From positions 27,734,942 through 27,798,941 of the forward strand of contig NC_080078.1 of assembly GCF_949987535.1 (NCBI RefSeq): a stretch of DNA of 64,000 nt, in the 5' to 3' direction. The position numbers and the translations under genes are program-made. Below the pieces are notes generated by a model. The model worked only from the letters and a program-made list of their open reading frames with translations. It ran no database searches and was not told the DNA's origin. Position 1 is the first letter of the stretch; each line of letters opens with the position of its first letter. Below are positions 31,632 through 42,164 of the stretch, in pieces. Origin of the DNA: Balaenoptera acutorostrata. Taxonomy: Eukaryota; Chordata; Mammalia; Artiodactyla; Balaenopteridae.

Positions 31632-31850
31632 CCTGTGGTTCTCAACTGGGGGTAATTTTATCCCCGTAGGAGATATTTAGCCATATCTGGAGACATTTTT
31701 GGTTATCCCACCTGGGGCAGAGGGTGCTGCAGACATCTGGTGAGTAGAGGCCTGGGTTGCTGCTAAACATCCTACACAGGACAGCCTCCGACAGCAAAGA
31801 TTTTTCCATCCTAAGATGTCAACAGTGCTGAGGCTGAGAAAGCCTGCACC
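31632..31850 (+). mobile_element. hAT-type MITE, copy 2 of the 11.9 kb family
   Basis: 'tgtggttctcaactgggggtaattttatcc', 'ttagccatatctggagacatttttggttatc', 'gtagaggcctgggttgctgctaaacatcctacacaggacagcc'. Lies directly behind the MER5A-like element. Confidence 0.8.
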
Positions 31851-32240
31851 AGACCGATTGACCTTGGCTTGATGAGCATGGTGGTTAGTCCAATGGTGTA
31901 TACTTAAGAGACCAAAAGTCTCTTGCAGGTTACTTTGGCAGGTTACTTTGGCCTCTGGTTGACTGAGTAGCATGATTTCCATTTGCCAATGCTCACAGAT
32001 TAATGGCCAGTGGGCAAGGAAATCCTCCAAGCTGCCCATAGCCATATTCATGATATCTGAAATGGATATCAAATTGTGGTCAGAGTTGGTGGTGGAATCT
32101 AGTCCAAGAAATCAGGGCAGCCCAAGGAAAATGCATGGGGCTTGTGTCTGGTGAACCCTACCTGGCCTTCCCAGCACCTAGTACTTCAAACCGTCCCCTG
32201 GATGCTAAGATTCCACACCCTCCAAAAAAAGAATGCATAT
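31850..32240. other. Unique sequence
   Basis: No gene recognised. A short local duplication 'gcaggttactttggc' occurs twice at about 31926-31951. Confidence 0.45.
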
Positions 32241-32244
32241 CCAG

Positions 32245-32515
32245 TTCCCTGATCATGAGGCAGTATATCATAAAAGTCAACAGCACTTCTTGGAGAATCA
32301 AATTATTTGGAATCACATCCCTGCTTTACTATTTCTTGGCTGTGTGACTTTGGAAAATTCATCACTTTTCTGAGCCTCGGTTTCCCCATCTGTAAAATAA
32401 GGGTGATAATAATTGTAGTACTGATGAGGACCGTAGGACACAATGCATGTAAAACTCTTAGAACAATTCCAGACCCATAGAAAATGCTTGCCACATGCTA
32501 AGTATAATCATTATT
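32245..32515 (+). mobile_element. MIR, nearly full length
   Basis: 'tttactatttcttggctgtgtgactttggaaaattcatcacttttctgagcctcggtttccccatctgtaaaataagggtgataataattg' then 'aaactcttagaacaattccagacccatagaaaatgc'. Confidence 0.9.
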
Positions 32516-33920
32516 AATTCTTTGTATTGTCTGTTTAGGTCTTGCATCTTTAAAATGGCAAGTCTGTCCCCCTTTGTGCTCAATAGAATGCCCGATGCCC
32601 ACATGCTAGCGTTCATTCCCAGTCTCCTCGCTCTACCTCATATCTGAGAGTGTATCCTCTTTGTCTAGAACCAACCTTTTCTCTCTCTACTTCATCTGGC
32701 AAAGTTGTCCATCAGAAATAAAAGAGAGTTAGATTTTATGATATGCCAGGTGACGAATTGCATCATGTGCCTCCAGCTTCTTGGACTCTACATTGGTCCT
32801 TGAAGGTTGGTGTGATTTTTTACAATGGGGATGGGACAGATGTCTGTCACTACACTAGCTGCTCTCAGTTTCAAAGGATGCATTTTGAATGATGGGTTAT
32901 CAGCATCACACAAGGGATGACTTCACCCCACGTGGGCAGGCTCTCACTGAAGCTTTCATAAGGTCAGCCTTGCCCGGGTTAATACGGCTTTCAAAATAAT
33001 AAAGGGGAAGAATCAAAATCTGTCTGCTTTCATTAAGTCTAACCCTGGCCTGCCTATTAGAATATGTGTAACTCAGCACCATGTAGAAGGATGGCTGGCC
33101 TCCAGGTTAAGCTAGGTACAAAGGAGAGGAATGGGGCTCCTCATTTATGGTCCAGGAAGCAAATGGGGTCAACATCATTAATATCAGAGCATCCCCCAAT
33201 TGTCTTCAGATGATCAAACCACTGAGGGAAGGGCCAGTGAGGGAAGCTCGGAACATATCATTACGATGAGAACTGTTCAAGCTTCTTTTCCTTCTGTGTA
33301 ACCTCAGAAACATGCGGCTCCCAGCTCACACCATCGTCTACCTAGTGCAAAAGCCTCTTTCTGTCTTTGCATCTGAGCCCCACAATGGGAACTCTCCTCC
33401 AAGTCGAAACAGAAAAAAATGGGAAAATCTTGCACAGATGGCTGTGCAGCCCTCTTGATAATATTGCCCTCATCTTATATGGAATTATTGGAAAGCAGTT
33501 TGAACAGGCTTTGGATTCCAAGGCTGCGGGAGGAGAGAAGTCGGCAGATTCAAACATTATGGGTGCTTCTGTCAGATTTGTTGTTGTTATTCCAGAGTTC
33601 TGTTTCTGGGCCACAGAGCATCTCCCAGGGTAGGTGTGGGCTTCATGCAAAAATGATGAAGTCAACAGCCAGCCTCCCTCCTTCAGAGCGAGTTATTTCT
33701 TGAGTGTTTTTTTCTGAGCCTCCCTAGGAGGAGAGCACTGATAGATGGAGACTTCTATCTCAAAGGTTTGTTTAGTTTTTCAGGGAGGAGTGATATTTTG
33801 GTGACTCATCTTAACAACAGTTGTAGGGGAAAATCTGCTAAAGGTTAAGAGCATTAAACATAAGGAACATGAAACAGTTAAATGACAGAGTATAGTATAC
33901 CAAGCCCTGTCCTGGGTACA
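32516..33920. other. Unique sequence, 1.4 kb without a recognised repeat
   Basis: The longest repeat-free stretch in the middle of the window. Overlapping frames at 33342-33703 (up to 107 codons, both strands) lack family resemblance. The segment around 32930-33050 ('gggttaatacggctttcaaaataataaagg') could be conserved non-coding DNA, on weak compositional grounds. Confidence 0.35.
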
Positions 33921-33924
33921 AGGG

Positions 33925-34110
33925 CAACGGCTCTCAACCTTGGCTGTGCATTAGAGTTCCCCTTGGCACTCAAAAACAATTTAATAAAAAGAAATACAAT
34001 CTAATGCCAAACCCCAGACTAATTAAACCGGAACCTCTGGGGATTCTCCCAGGCATCCGCATTTTTCAAAGCTCCTCAGGTGATTTCAATGTGAAATCAG
34101 GGCGGAGCAT
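33925..34110 (+). mobile_element. MER5-like hAT element
   Basis: 'cggctctcaaccttggctgtgcattagagttccccttgg', 'ggaacctctggggattctcccaggcatccgcatttttcaaagctcctcaggtgatttcaatgtg'. The body has been enlarged by an A-rich insertion near 33985. Confidence 0.72.
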
Positions 34111-34430
34111 CCCTCACTAAATTGACAAAGTTGAATAGACATAATTTGCTCCCTTGAGAAAGTAAACAATCATGTAAATAAATACAAGTGATATAAGACA
34201 TTATATGGCACTCATGGTAATGCACACAAAGGATCGTGTTTGGGGAGAGAACGAATAGACTAATTTTCCTTGGGAGAATCGGGATACTTTATGGGAGAGA
34301 CAATGTCAGAATAATTTTGAAGATGACAAAGGATTTTTCCAAGTTGGCAAGCAGGGAAGAAGATTGGAGGGGGGAAGGGAGCTCACATTGCTGTGCATGC
34401 AGGTAGAGAAAAGTTAAGAAGATGCTGGAG
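34110..34430 (-). mobile_element. L2-like fragment
   Basis: 'aaagtaaacaatcatgtaaataaatacaagtgatataagac' and following 'agagaaaagttaagaagatg'-type purine-rich text resemble antisense L2 upstream of its 3' UTR. Weak. Confidence 0.4.
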
Positions 34431-34694
34431 ATTTCCGACCCATAACATAACTATCAGATATGGAACAATTTGTGCAGAGTGCCCTCAACACCCAACCCGG
34501 AAGCTGCTCCTGACTGCTGAGAAATCAGTGGCTGGGAAAGTTCCCCTTTCTCTCCAGTGGAACCTGTAGTGTGAGAGCCGAGAGCTGGAAGGCAGTGCTC
34601 GTGCAGAGATATCCTTCCACAGACTAAGGGGTGACAGGGAGGACATTGAATGACAGCCAACTTTTTGTGCTGTTAATTTTTTAAAGCAGTTTTT

Positions 34695-35167
34695 AGCATT
34701 TAATGAAATTCATGTGGCTTCAAGCCACCAGGATATCAGACCCCTCTTCCTGCCCTTAATCTTCTCCCTGGCTCTTCTGCTGAAGAATTTGACCTTCATG
34801 ATGACAGGCAGCTTTAGGAGCTTCTCTTCTCCAGAACATTTTAGTAGCATGATCGTATCACATCCGTGATGGGGGTGTCTCCAGTCTTGGTTTTGGTAGC
34901 ATTTACCCATGTCTGCTCACTGACCAAGGTCCATAATTTAGTGAGGTTGACAGTGGGGCAGAAGTTCTGGTTCCTCTTTAAGTGGTTATGCTTCATACGA
35001 ACCTTGTCACAGTAACCTAGGTAGTGTTTGCCTAAGTTGATCGTGTGGTGATGCCTGCCCCTAGCATGACCCCCGCTTCCCCAGTGCTTCTGGTTCTTGC
35101 TGATGTGGCCATTGCCATGGCTCCCGTGGTCCTGAATTTTATGGTTCTTCCTTAGTTTGGATGGTAG
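34695..35167 (-). pseudogene. RPL27A (pseudogene): RPL27A processed pseudogene
   Basis: Read on the minus strand, 35165 to 34710 follows the whole coding region of ribosomal protein L27a (large subunit, uL15 family, 148 residues in mammals) without introns. The 5' side begins near 35165 with 'ccatccaaactaaggaagaa' where the initiator ATG has become CTA. The Lys/His/Gly-rich N-terminal third is recognisable (Gly-His-rich, then His-His-His). Residues for 'Lys-Arg-Asn-Gln' and 'Cys-Pro-Thr-Val-Asn-Leu' follow near 34955. The C-terminal half is still open at 34710-34910 (66 codons; Lys-Phe-Phe-Ser-Arg-Arg-Ala then Glu-Lys-Ile-Lys-Gly). Frameshifts and missense changes break the middle, for example 'gacatgggtaaatgctaccaaaacc'. 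A piece of 3' UTR ('ttcattaaatgctaaaa') and an A-rich end follow at 34680-34706. It is a dead retrocopy; the functional gene lies elsewhere. Confidence 0.93.
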
Positions 35168-35585
35168 GTCAGTGACCCAGACAAATGAGATGTTAATATT
35201 TTTGAAGTTGCAACATTTTCATGAGTGGATGCTGTAGCTAATAGAAACAAAAACTGTGGTTACAGAGATAAAATTTATGAAGTCTTGGTACTTGGTGCAA
35301 ATTTTGAAGACGTGGTATGAATTTCGACAGTGACATTCACGTTTGGAAATACTGCTTGAGGTCAACACCAATCAAGCCACATACCCATTGCCAGCTGAGT
35401 TGTGACCAGGCTTATCCATCATGTGACGTCTTGTCAATTACCACAGCTAATTGTGTCATTGCCCCTAACAATGCTACAACTAAAGCTACAAGCACAACAA
35501 TTTAAAAAACATTTTGAGGGCTTACTATGCCCTAAATGTGTTAACTATTTTAAGAAATCTTTGATTATGTTTTGCCACCTGTACT
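35168..35585. other. Unique sequence, MIR-like at the end
   Basis: No gene recognised. 35505-35580 ('gagggcttactatgccctaaatgtgttaactatttt') resembles an antisense MIR that is cut by the L1 insertion. Confidence 0.4.
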
Positions 35586-35602
35586 CCATTTATTTCATTC
35601 TT

Positions 35603-35740
35603 TTCTTTTTTTTTTTTAATCAGTCATCAATTTTATACACATCACTGTATACATGTCAATCCCAATTGCCCAATTCAGCACACCACCATCCCCACCCCAC
35701 CGCAGTTTTCCCCCCTTGGTGTCCATACGTTTGTTCTCTA
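35603..35740 (-). mobile_element. Short L1 3' end
   Basis: Antisense L1 3' UTR of the type seen at 55.45-55.57 kb ('ccccttggtgtccatacgtttgttctctac'). Target-site duplication 'ccatttatttcattctt' (35586-35602) and 'ccatttattttattctt' (35741-35757), one mismatch. Only about 138 bases were inserted. Confidence 0.92.
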
Positions 35741-35879
35741 CCATTTATTTTATTCTTAATATTCATCAAATGTTTTACTTGCATATCTGTTTACTCATAA
35801 CAAGGGTAATATTTTGAAAGATTTAAGGAGATACTTTTCTCCTTTTTGTGGTAAATCATGTTCTTCCAATACAGTTTTA

Positions 35880-36179
35880 TCTTTTTAAATTTATTTAAGT
35901 ATATTTGATTTACAATGTTGTGGTAATTTCTGCTCTACAGCAAAGTGATTCAGTTCTACATGTATATATATATACATTCTTTTTCTTTTTCTTTTCCTTT
36001 ATGGTTTATCACAGGATGTTGAATATAATTTCCCGTGCTATACAGTAGGATCTTGTCGTTTATCCATTCTATATGTAATAGTTTGCAACTGCTAATTTCA
36101 AACCCCCAATCCTTCCCTCCCCCATATCCCCTCCCCCTTGGCAATCACAAGTCTGTTCTCTGTCTGTGAGTCGGTTTCC
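35880..36179 (-). mobile_element. L1 3' end
   Basis: Antisense 3' UTR: 'tatttaagtatatttgatttacaatgttgtgg', 'gtgctatacagtaggatcttgtcg', 'ccccttggcaatcacaagtctgttctctgtctgtgagtc'. Target-site duplication 'ttccaatacagtttta' (35864-35879) and 'ttccaacacagcttta' (36180-36195), two mismatches. Confidence 0.9.
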
Positions 36180-36195
36180 TTCCAACACAGCTTTA

Positions 36196-37285
36196 GAATA
36201 AGAAGGAAGAAAGATGCCACCTCGGGGAAGAGAAGAGTGCAGAATAGGGAACATCGTTGTGAAAGATGAAGAAGTAGCTGAAGGCCCATTCCTGCTGCTT
36301 CAGATGGCGTGGGAAGAAACAAGTTAGCAGCTCAATGAAGCAGGTGGTGAAATACATGTATCTTTATCAACCTCATTGGGCTGCAGTACAGGCAGGGGAA
36401 ACCAGCTAGATAGATTGAGGGGGAGATGAAAGCAGAAGAGGATTTTTTTCTTTTTCTGCTTCCTATTTGGGATCTGAGAGGAGAAAGATTTATAAGGTGT
36501 CCCCCATGTTAACATGGGGTAGCTACTTCAGAGCCAACTCAGATGCATGCTGTAGTTAGGGGAAGAGTTAGCCTGAGACAGCATCTTAAGCCTCCCTTGG
36601 CTCCTGTGGGGACTGGAAAAAGCCAGAATTGTTTCTGAATTACTGAAGGACCCGGATGTTAGCTGAGAATGACTAGAAAGCTTGCCTTAGGGGTTGCTGC
36701 TCCAGAAGCAAAGTGATTTATGCTAGGATGCTGCAGGGTGGGCCACCTGGCCTGGGGAATGAAAGGGAGTGGTCGACCACACAGGGATGTGCAGAAGCAG
36801 GGAGAGACCCGTCACAGGCCCTGACTGGGTTGGGAGAGCAGAGATCTTAAGTTTACCTATCATGGGCTTCCACGTGGTCCACTGCCAAGCAGGGTACCCA
36901 GAAACTGGACAGCAAAGGACAACACCATGGAGACCAGAGGAGCCTGGGTTCAGTGGATGGGCCTGGGTGGGTGGATCTGAGGCCCCTTCCATCCCTGCCA
37001 CCACAGTGCCTTGTTCTCCTGCCTCCTGATCCCCATCCAGGGCTCAATGGAGAATAAGTGTAAGGAGGAGGGAAGGAAATTGGAAACACTGGGGAGAACC
37101 TAACTTACCTTAAGAGATTGTTTGAAGTATTGCATCGGACTGTGTTAACTTGATTAAACTAACTTCAGGTTTTCCCCATGACCACTCGAGGTAAGGATTT
37201 GTGAGGATTATCAGGTTAATTCAGGAAATATAAATGGTGCATTTTCTTTGAAATCTGAGTATAATGTACAAATTTGTGATCCAGC
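36196..37285. other. Unique sequence
   Basis: GC-richer than average at 36720-37090. Overlapping frames on three strands/frames (86, 93 and 78 codons) are typical of GC-rich non-coding DNA and carry no recognisable domain. Confidence 0.45.
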
Positions 37286-37289
37286 TATC

Positions 37290-37699
37290 CTAGTTTCCAG
37301 GACTGCCGCAACAAATCACCACCAACTGGGTGGCTTGAAATAACAGAAATATATACTCTCATAGTTCAGGAGGCAAGAAATCTGAAATCAAGGTCTCAGC
37401 AGTGTTGGTTCCTCTTGGAGCCTCTGAAGGAGCTTCTTGTGGTTGCCGACAGTCCTGTGTATTTCTTGGCATGTAGACTCATCACCAGAACTCTGTCTCC
37501 GTCTTCACATGGCTTTTCCTCTGTGTGTCTCTGTGTCTCTTCTTTTCTTACTAAAGATACCAGTTATTGGATTTAGGACCCACCCTAATCCAGTATGACC
37601 TCATCTTAACTAATTACATTTGCAAAGACTCTCTTTCCAAACATTCTGAGGTTCTGGGTGGGTGTGAATACTTGGGGACACCATTCAACCCAGTACACC
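37290..37699 (-). mobile_element. MaLR (MLT1-like) solo LTR, copy 2
   Basis: Antisense: 'gactgccgcaacaaatcaccaccaactgggtggcttgaaataacag', 'gtcttcacatggcttttcctctgtgtgtctctgtgtc', 'ccaccctaatccagtatgacctcatcttaactaattacatttgcaaag', 'ttcaacccagtac'. Better preserved than the copy at 15.5 kb. No viral genes. Confidence 0.88.
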
Positions 37700-37702
37700 A
37701 AC

Positions 37703-37845
37703 AATACTTATTTACTTCTCCCCCACTACCCTGTAAGCTCTAGGAGGGCAGTGACCAGACCGGCTTTATGGGTCATATTGGCACCTCACACAGAGTGTGT
37801 TCCCATCATGTTTTTATGGCTTAAGTGAAAGAATGGATGCACTCC
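37703..37845 (+). mobile_element. L2 3' fragment
   Basis: 'taccctgtaagctctaggagggcagtgacc' then 'acctcacacagagtgtgttcc' and 'aagtgaaagaatgg' follow the L2 3' UTR order. Confidence 0.7.
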
Positions 37846-38125
37846 ATCAGTTATGGTGTTTTCTCCTTTCCTCTAATCCTTCCACCCATCCCAGTGGCAC
37901 ATCTTTAGTCCATCTGGGGTCAGACTAGTCTTCTGTTCCCATTACCCAGGACCCCCACCCCCACCTTTTTCTAGCCCTTGCAGGAGGTTTCTCCAACAAT
38001 ATGGCTTTGATCTATGAGCAAGTCCCCAAAACTTGTTCCCCTCGGCTTTTAAGTAGAGGGTGATTTCTGAATCTTATTCTTTCTGCCTCTTCTGGCATTT
38101 GTTGAGCAAGAGAGGTGTCCTGCCT
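37846..38125. other. Unique sequence
   Basis: No gene or named repeat recognised. Confidence 0.35.
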
Positions 38126-38490
38126 CTGTGCAGATACAGAAGATATTTATTTCTCGCCTTGCAAATCGGGGAGAGGCCAAAGCCCTGTCTGCCCCGTCCA
38201 CCCCTCCTGACGCTCCATTAGCTCTGCTGTTTATCTGAGTTGAGGATTAGCCTGGGCGAGACACCTCCTCTGCAGGAGGGAAGGTCCCATGCAGAATTTT
38301 GGAAGGCTTTTGATCAGCCTGCCACGTAATTAGGAGATAAAATAGGCAACTGATGAAAAATGGAAAAAATGTAGGTTGTTCAGGCAGTTACAGGCATTGT
38401 GCCTCATCTGTGGTAAAACAATTATTACTTCTATGGCTTATTTAGCTGTATGCTAAATAAAAAGAGATTACCTGGGCAGGCTTGGTCAAA
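38126..38490. promoter_or_regulatory. Candidate conserved non-coding element
   Basis: Repeat-free block with mixed GC and AT motif clusters: 'agatatttatttctcg', 'ctccattagctc', 'gtttatctgag', 'cacgtaattaggagataaaat', 'acaattattactt', and a 9 bp perfect inverted repeat 'ttatttagc'/'gctaaataa' at 38438-38460. Dense homeobox-, GATA- and MEF2-like strings without simple repeats are typical of deeply conserved enhancers. The sequence alone cannot show conservation or activity. Confidence 0.3.
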
Positions 38491-38689
38491 TATTTAGGAC
38501 ATGTAGACTAAATTCAGTGTAATGACCAGGTGACAAAACTGCTCTCAAAGCCCTGGGAACCTGCATTCCAAACCGAGATCTAAGTGTGGTCAAAATCGAA
38601 TCCCTCTCCCATCCTCCACTCCGCCAGCCTACTCTAATGCATCTCTCTGTAAAATTCTCTTACCTTTGCTTACCGGCAATGAAACTGGA

Positions 38690-39100
38690 GGTTCAAACCC
38701 AGGCCGTGGAGTCAGACGGACCCAACTCTACTCTTAGTTGTGTTTTTAACTAGTGTTCTCATCCCTGGTTGCGTGTTAGAATTACCTGGGGAGCTTAAAA
38801 ATCCTGATACACAAGCCCCACCCTACACCAATGAAATCACAATCTTTGGGGGTGGGACCCAGGCATCAATATTTCTTAAAACTCCCCAGGCAATGACAAC
38901 GCGCATTTACATTTCAGAACCAGGGACCTCAGACAAATCATTTGTCTTTCTAAATCTCAGTTTGCTCTTCTGCAACTAGAGGTAACATATTCTCATAGAG
39001 TTTTTTCGAGGATTAAATGACAGTGTGTGAAACATGCTTAGTACAGTGCCTGGCACTAAATAACCTCTCAATACATGATAGCTATTTTTATTATGTTTAG
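38690..39100 (+). mobile_element. MIR split by a MER5-like element
   Basis: MIR 5' part at about 38690-38740 ('aaacccaggccgtggagtcagacgg') and 3' part at about 38925-39100 ('gacaaatcatttgtctttctaaatctcagtttgctcttctgcaac', 'gaggattaaatgacagtg', 'gtacagtgcctggcactaaataacctctcaatac'). The insert between is MER5-like. Confidence 0.8.
38745..38925. mobile_element. MER5-like hAT element nested in MIR
   Basis: 'gtgttctcatccctggttgcgtgttagaattacctggggagcttaaaaatcctgatac', 'tctttgggggtgggacccaggcatcaatatttcttaaaactccccaggc'. Clear MER5 body; MIR text resumes on both sides. Confidence 0.82.
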
Positions 39101-39179
39101 TCTTGTATTTTTCTCAAATGGTTTCTTATGTCTTATTTCCAAAATAAGATGGGAAGTTCTTCTCTAGAGACTATTACAT

Positions 39180-39740
39180 TTTGTTTTTAATTAACTAATT
39201 AACAAGTATGTATTATGGTACATCTCTGTATTGAGTACTGTAGGGAAGGGGATTTAAAAATAGTAAAGACAAGGCTTCTTATCTCCAAGAGCTCAACATG
39301 TAATGGAGAAAGGTGACGTCATGTACCTGGCTCTAATTCAAAGTACACTCCATGATAAGCATGTTAATATAAGCACCCAGGATGTGCAGTGGAAGAGAGT
39401 GTAGTTTATTCTGGTTGGGGTACTTGGAAGACTCCTTAGAGAAAGTAGAGCCTGAACTAACTGGGCTTTGTAGAATGAGTAAGTCTGAAATGGACATCTC
39501 AGTGCTGGGCAAAGAGCCTGCATAGAGAATAGCTTTTACAAAGACAAAAAGGATGAAGAACATTGAATTTTTTCCCAGAAAAGCAAGTGGTTCATGTCTC
39601 AAGAGTGCATTTGGGAAGGAAACACAATGGTAGAAAAGAACATAAAGGTAGGTAGAGGCAATTGATGGAGGGCTTGGAAATCGAAGGGAAAGAGTTTGGA
39701 CTTTTTTGTCTGTTTTAATAGTTGGGAGCACAGGTTGTTG
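39180..39740 (-). mobile_element. L2 LINE fragment
   Basis: Antisense L2 in order: 'aacaagtatgtattatggtacatctctgtattgagtactgtaggg', 'ctccaagagctcaacatgtaatgg', 'gtagagcctgaactaactgggc', 'ttgatggagggcttggaaatcg'. Chance frames at 39333-39731 (minus) are remnants of nothing recognisable. Confidence 0.6.
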
Positions 39741-39892
39741 TTATGACCTTCTTGCTAGTTGGGGTTGAGTTGTAAAAATAAAGAACAGTCCCATTTGTTG
39801 CATCACATGAGGCCCAATCACATCAGGCCCATCAGCATCAAGCCTGGTACAAAAGAGTATACATTTCCCAAAATGTGTGTAGGACAGACACT

Positions 39893-40065
39893 GGTCAAAA
39901 TGGGGTCCATTGCCCAGCAACATCAGCATCACCTGGGGGCTTGTTAGAAGAACACAATCTTGGATCCTATCCCAGACCTGTTAAGGCTAAATCTGAATTT
40001 TAACAAGATCCCCAGTGATTGATGTGCACATTAACATTTGGGAAGCATTGGACTAGCCTCTTCTC
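39893..40065 (+). mobile_element. MER5A-like hAT element
   Basis: 'aaaatggggtccattgcccagcaacatcagcatcacctgggggcttgttagaa', 'atcccagacctgttaaggctaaatctgaattttaacaagatccccagtgattgatgtgcac', 'ttgggaagcattgg'. Confidence 0.85.
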
Positions 40066-40970
40066 TTTGCAACATCTTTCCCAATCTCCATCCAGTTGAA
40101 CACTTCTCTCATCACCATAACAACTTGTATCCCATAATAGTCAATAAGGATGTTAGCAGAAAGGAGCAAGTTGGCAAATATAACCTTTACCCCCAATTTA
40201 GAAATGTTTTGTTTCTAGGAGTTTCTTGTAGTAATACCAATTTGTTCTTTTGGGTACTCCTCGCATTTTAACGTACAATATTTACTTATTAATGCCGGAA
40301 AAGTCACCAGTAGATCTGGGTATTCTTGCCACCAGTGATCCCATTCAGATGCACACATGCATTTTCCAAAGTCTAGCAAAAATACTAAGGGTACATAAAT
40401 CTTAAGAATTGTGTCCTCTGATTGCCTGATATCTTGATTGCCAACAGAGAGTATTTAAGTTATTCTCTATTACTAAGAGTTGCATAAATAAGTTTCCTGG
40501 GGTAAAATTACTATGGGAAATATCATATATTTTCTTTCCTCTCTTTGATATTTATAACGTATGCTAACATATTTAAGATTCTACAGTATCCTGTACGAAA
40601 TGTCTGCTTAATTTACTGTTCCCTCTATGTTTCACCACAGAACACACTTAATGAATGCATTAATCTCTCATAGAGCACAGTTAGAGAAATTCTGCTCTAA
40701 GAAAGAAAGGGATGAACAATGTCAGGAGGCATAAAATTAACCATTAGAAATGCACTATTCACAGAGAAAAAAGGTGGAGAGGAAACTGTGCAAAGATAAA
40801 CTTGAAATCCATTGGCCTCAGACTTCTGTCCTGTAAAAAGGTACTCAGTTAGTCCAGATCAATTCTAATGGACTGAATACTGTTTTAAGCCTCTCCATAT
40901 TTCAGAATACATTCTCAGTAAATGGAAAAAATATTAGCCAATTTCACAGTTAAAACCATATAAAACTTCT
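40066..40970. other. Unique sequence with weak old-L1-like pieces
   Basis: No gene recognised. 40440-40560 reads vaguely like antisense old L1, below the level I can support. Confidence 0.35.
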
Positions 40971-40974
40971 GGGA

Positions 40975-41085
40975 AGGGGCAAGGGCTTTGGTAGCAGACA
41001 TATCTGTGACCCTGGGTGAGTTCTTCACTTGTATGAGTCTTAGTTTTCTCATCTCTAAAATAGGGACACTCATTTCCACATAACA
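40975..41085 (+). mobile_element. MIR fragment
   Basis: 'ctgtgaccctgggtgagttcttcacttgtatgagtcttagttttctcatctctaaaatagggacactc'. Confidence 0.75.
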
Positions 41086-41767
41086 GATCTTTGTATTATT
41101 ATATTTGCTTTAAACAGTCAATTTAGTCTTAAATAAATTTAAAATATAAGAAAAAATCATACAGGTACTCATGTAGTTACCATTTCTATTTCTCTTCATT
41201 TTTTCATGTAGCTCCAGATTTCCATCTGGAATCATTTTTCTTCTGCCTGAAGGAATTCATTTAACGTTTCTTCTAGTGCCAATTTGCCACTACTGAATTA
41301 TTTAGATTTTGTATGTCTGAGAAATTCTTTATTTCGCCTTCATTTTTGAAAGATATTCTCATCGGGTATAGAATCCTAGGTTGACAGCTTTTTTCCCAGT
41401 ACTTTAAAGATATTGCTGCACCGTTGTCTTGCTTGCATTGTTGCTAATGAGAAGGTTACTATCACTCACATCTTTGTTCCTGTGTATGTAATGTGTCTTA
41501 TTTCTCTAGCTACTTTTATGATTTTTCTCTTTACCACTGGTTTTATGCAATTAGATTATGATGTGTCTTGGTGCCATTTTCTTCATGTTTCTTGTGATTA
41601 GATTTGTTGAGCTTCTTAGCTCACTGGGTTTATAGTTTTCCTTTTATTTATAAAATTTTGGTAATTATTTCTTCAAGTATATTTTTCTGTTCCCCACTCT
41701 TTGGGGTCTCTAACTACACATATATTAGGCCAATGGAAGTTGATTACAGCTCACTGATGCTCTGTTT

Positions 41768-41810
41768 ATTTTTTTTAATTTTTTAATTTTGGTTTTTGTT
41801 TTCATTTTGC

Positions 41811-41845
<35 letters not shown>

Positions 41846-42164
41846 GGTTGCGTTCGGTCTTCATTGTTGCACACAGCTTTCTCTAGTTGCAGTGAGCGGG
41901 GGTTACTCTTCATTGCGGTGCATGGGCTTTTCATTGCGGTGGCTTCTTTTGTTGCAGGGCATGGGCTCTAGGTACACAGGCTTCAGTAGTTGTGGCATGG
42001 GGGCTCAGTAGTTGTGGCTCGCGGGCTCTAGAGCGCAGGCTCAGTAGTTCTGGCGCACGGGCTTAGTTGCTCTGCAGCATGTGGGATCTTCCCAGACCAG
42101 GGCTTGAACCCATGTCCCCTGCATTGGCAGGCAGATTCTTAACCACTGCACCACCAGGGAAGTC
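41768..42164 (-). mobile_element. CHR-type SINE nested in HAL1/L1
   Basis: Left tail is T-rich with (ttta)n at 41811-41846, head at 42100-42164 ('accactgcaccaccagggaagtc'). Perfect 14 bp target-site duplication 'ctgatgctctgttt' at 41754-41767 and 42165-42178. Confidence 0.94.

Noticed and set aside
34710..34910. Functional ribosomal protein gene
   Set aside because: ATG lost, frameshifts in the middle, no introns, 3' A-rich end: a processed pseudogene.
36723..37089. Overlapping 86-93 codon frames in GC-rich DNA
   Set aside because: Frames open on both strands at once with no family resemblance; compositional effect.
41811..41846. CRISPR-like direct repeats
   Set aside because: A (ttta)n SINE tail. 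No array of spaced palindromic repeats occurs anywhere, and the DNA is mammalian.
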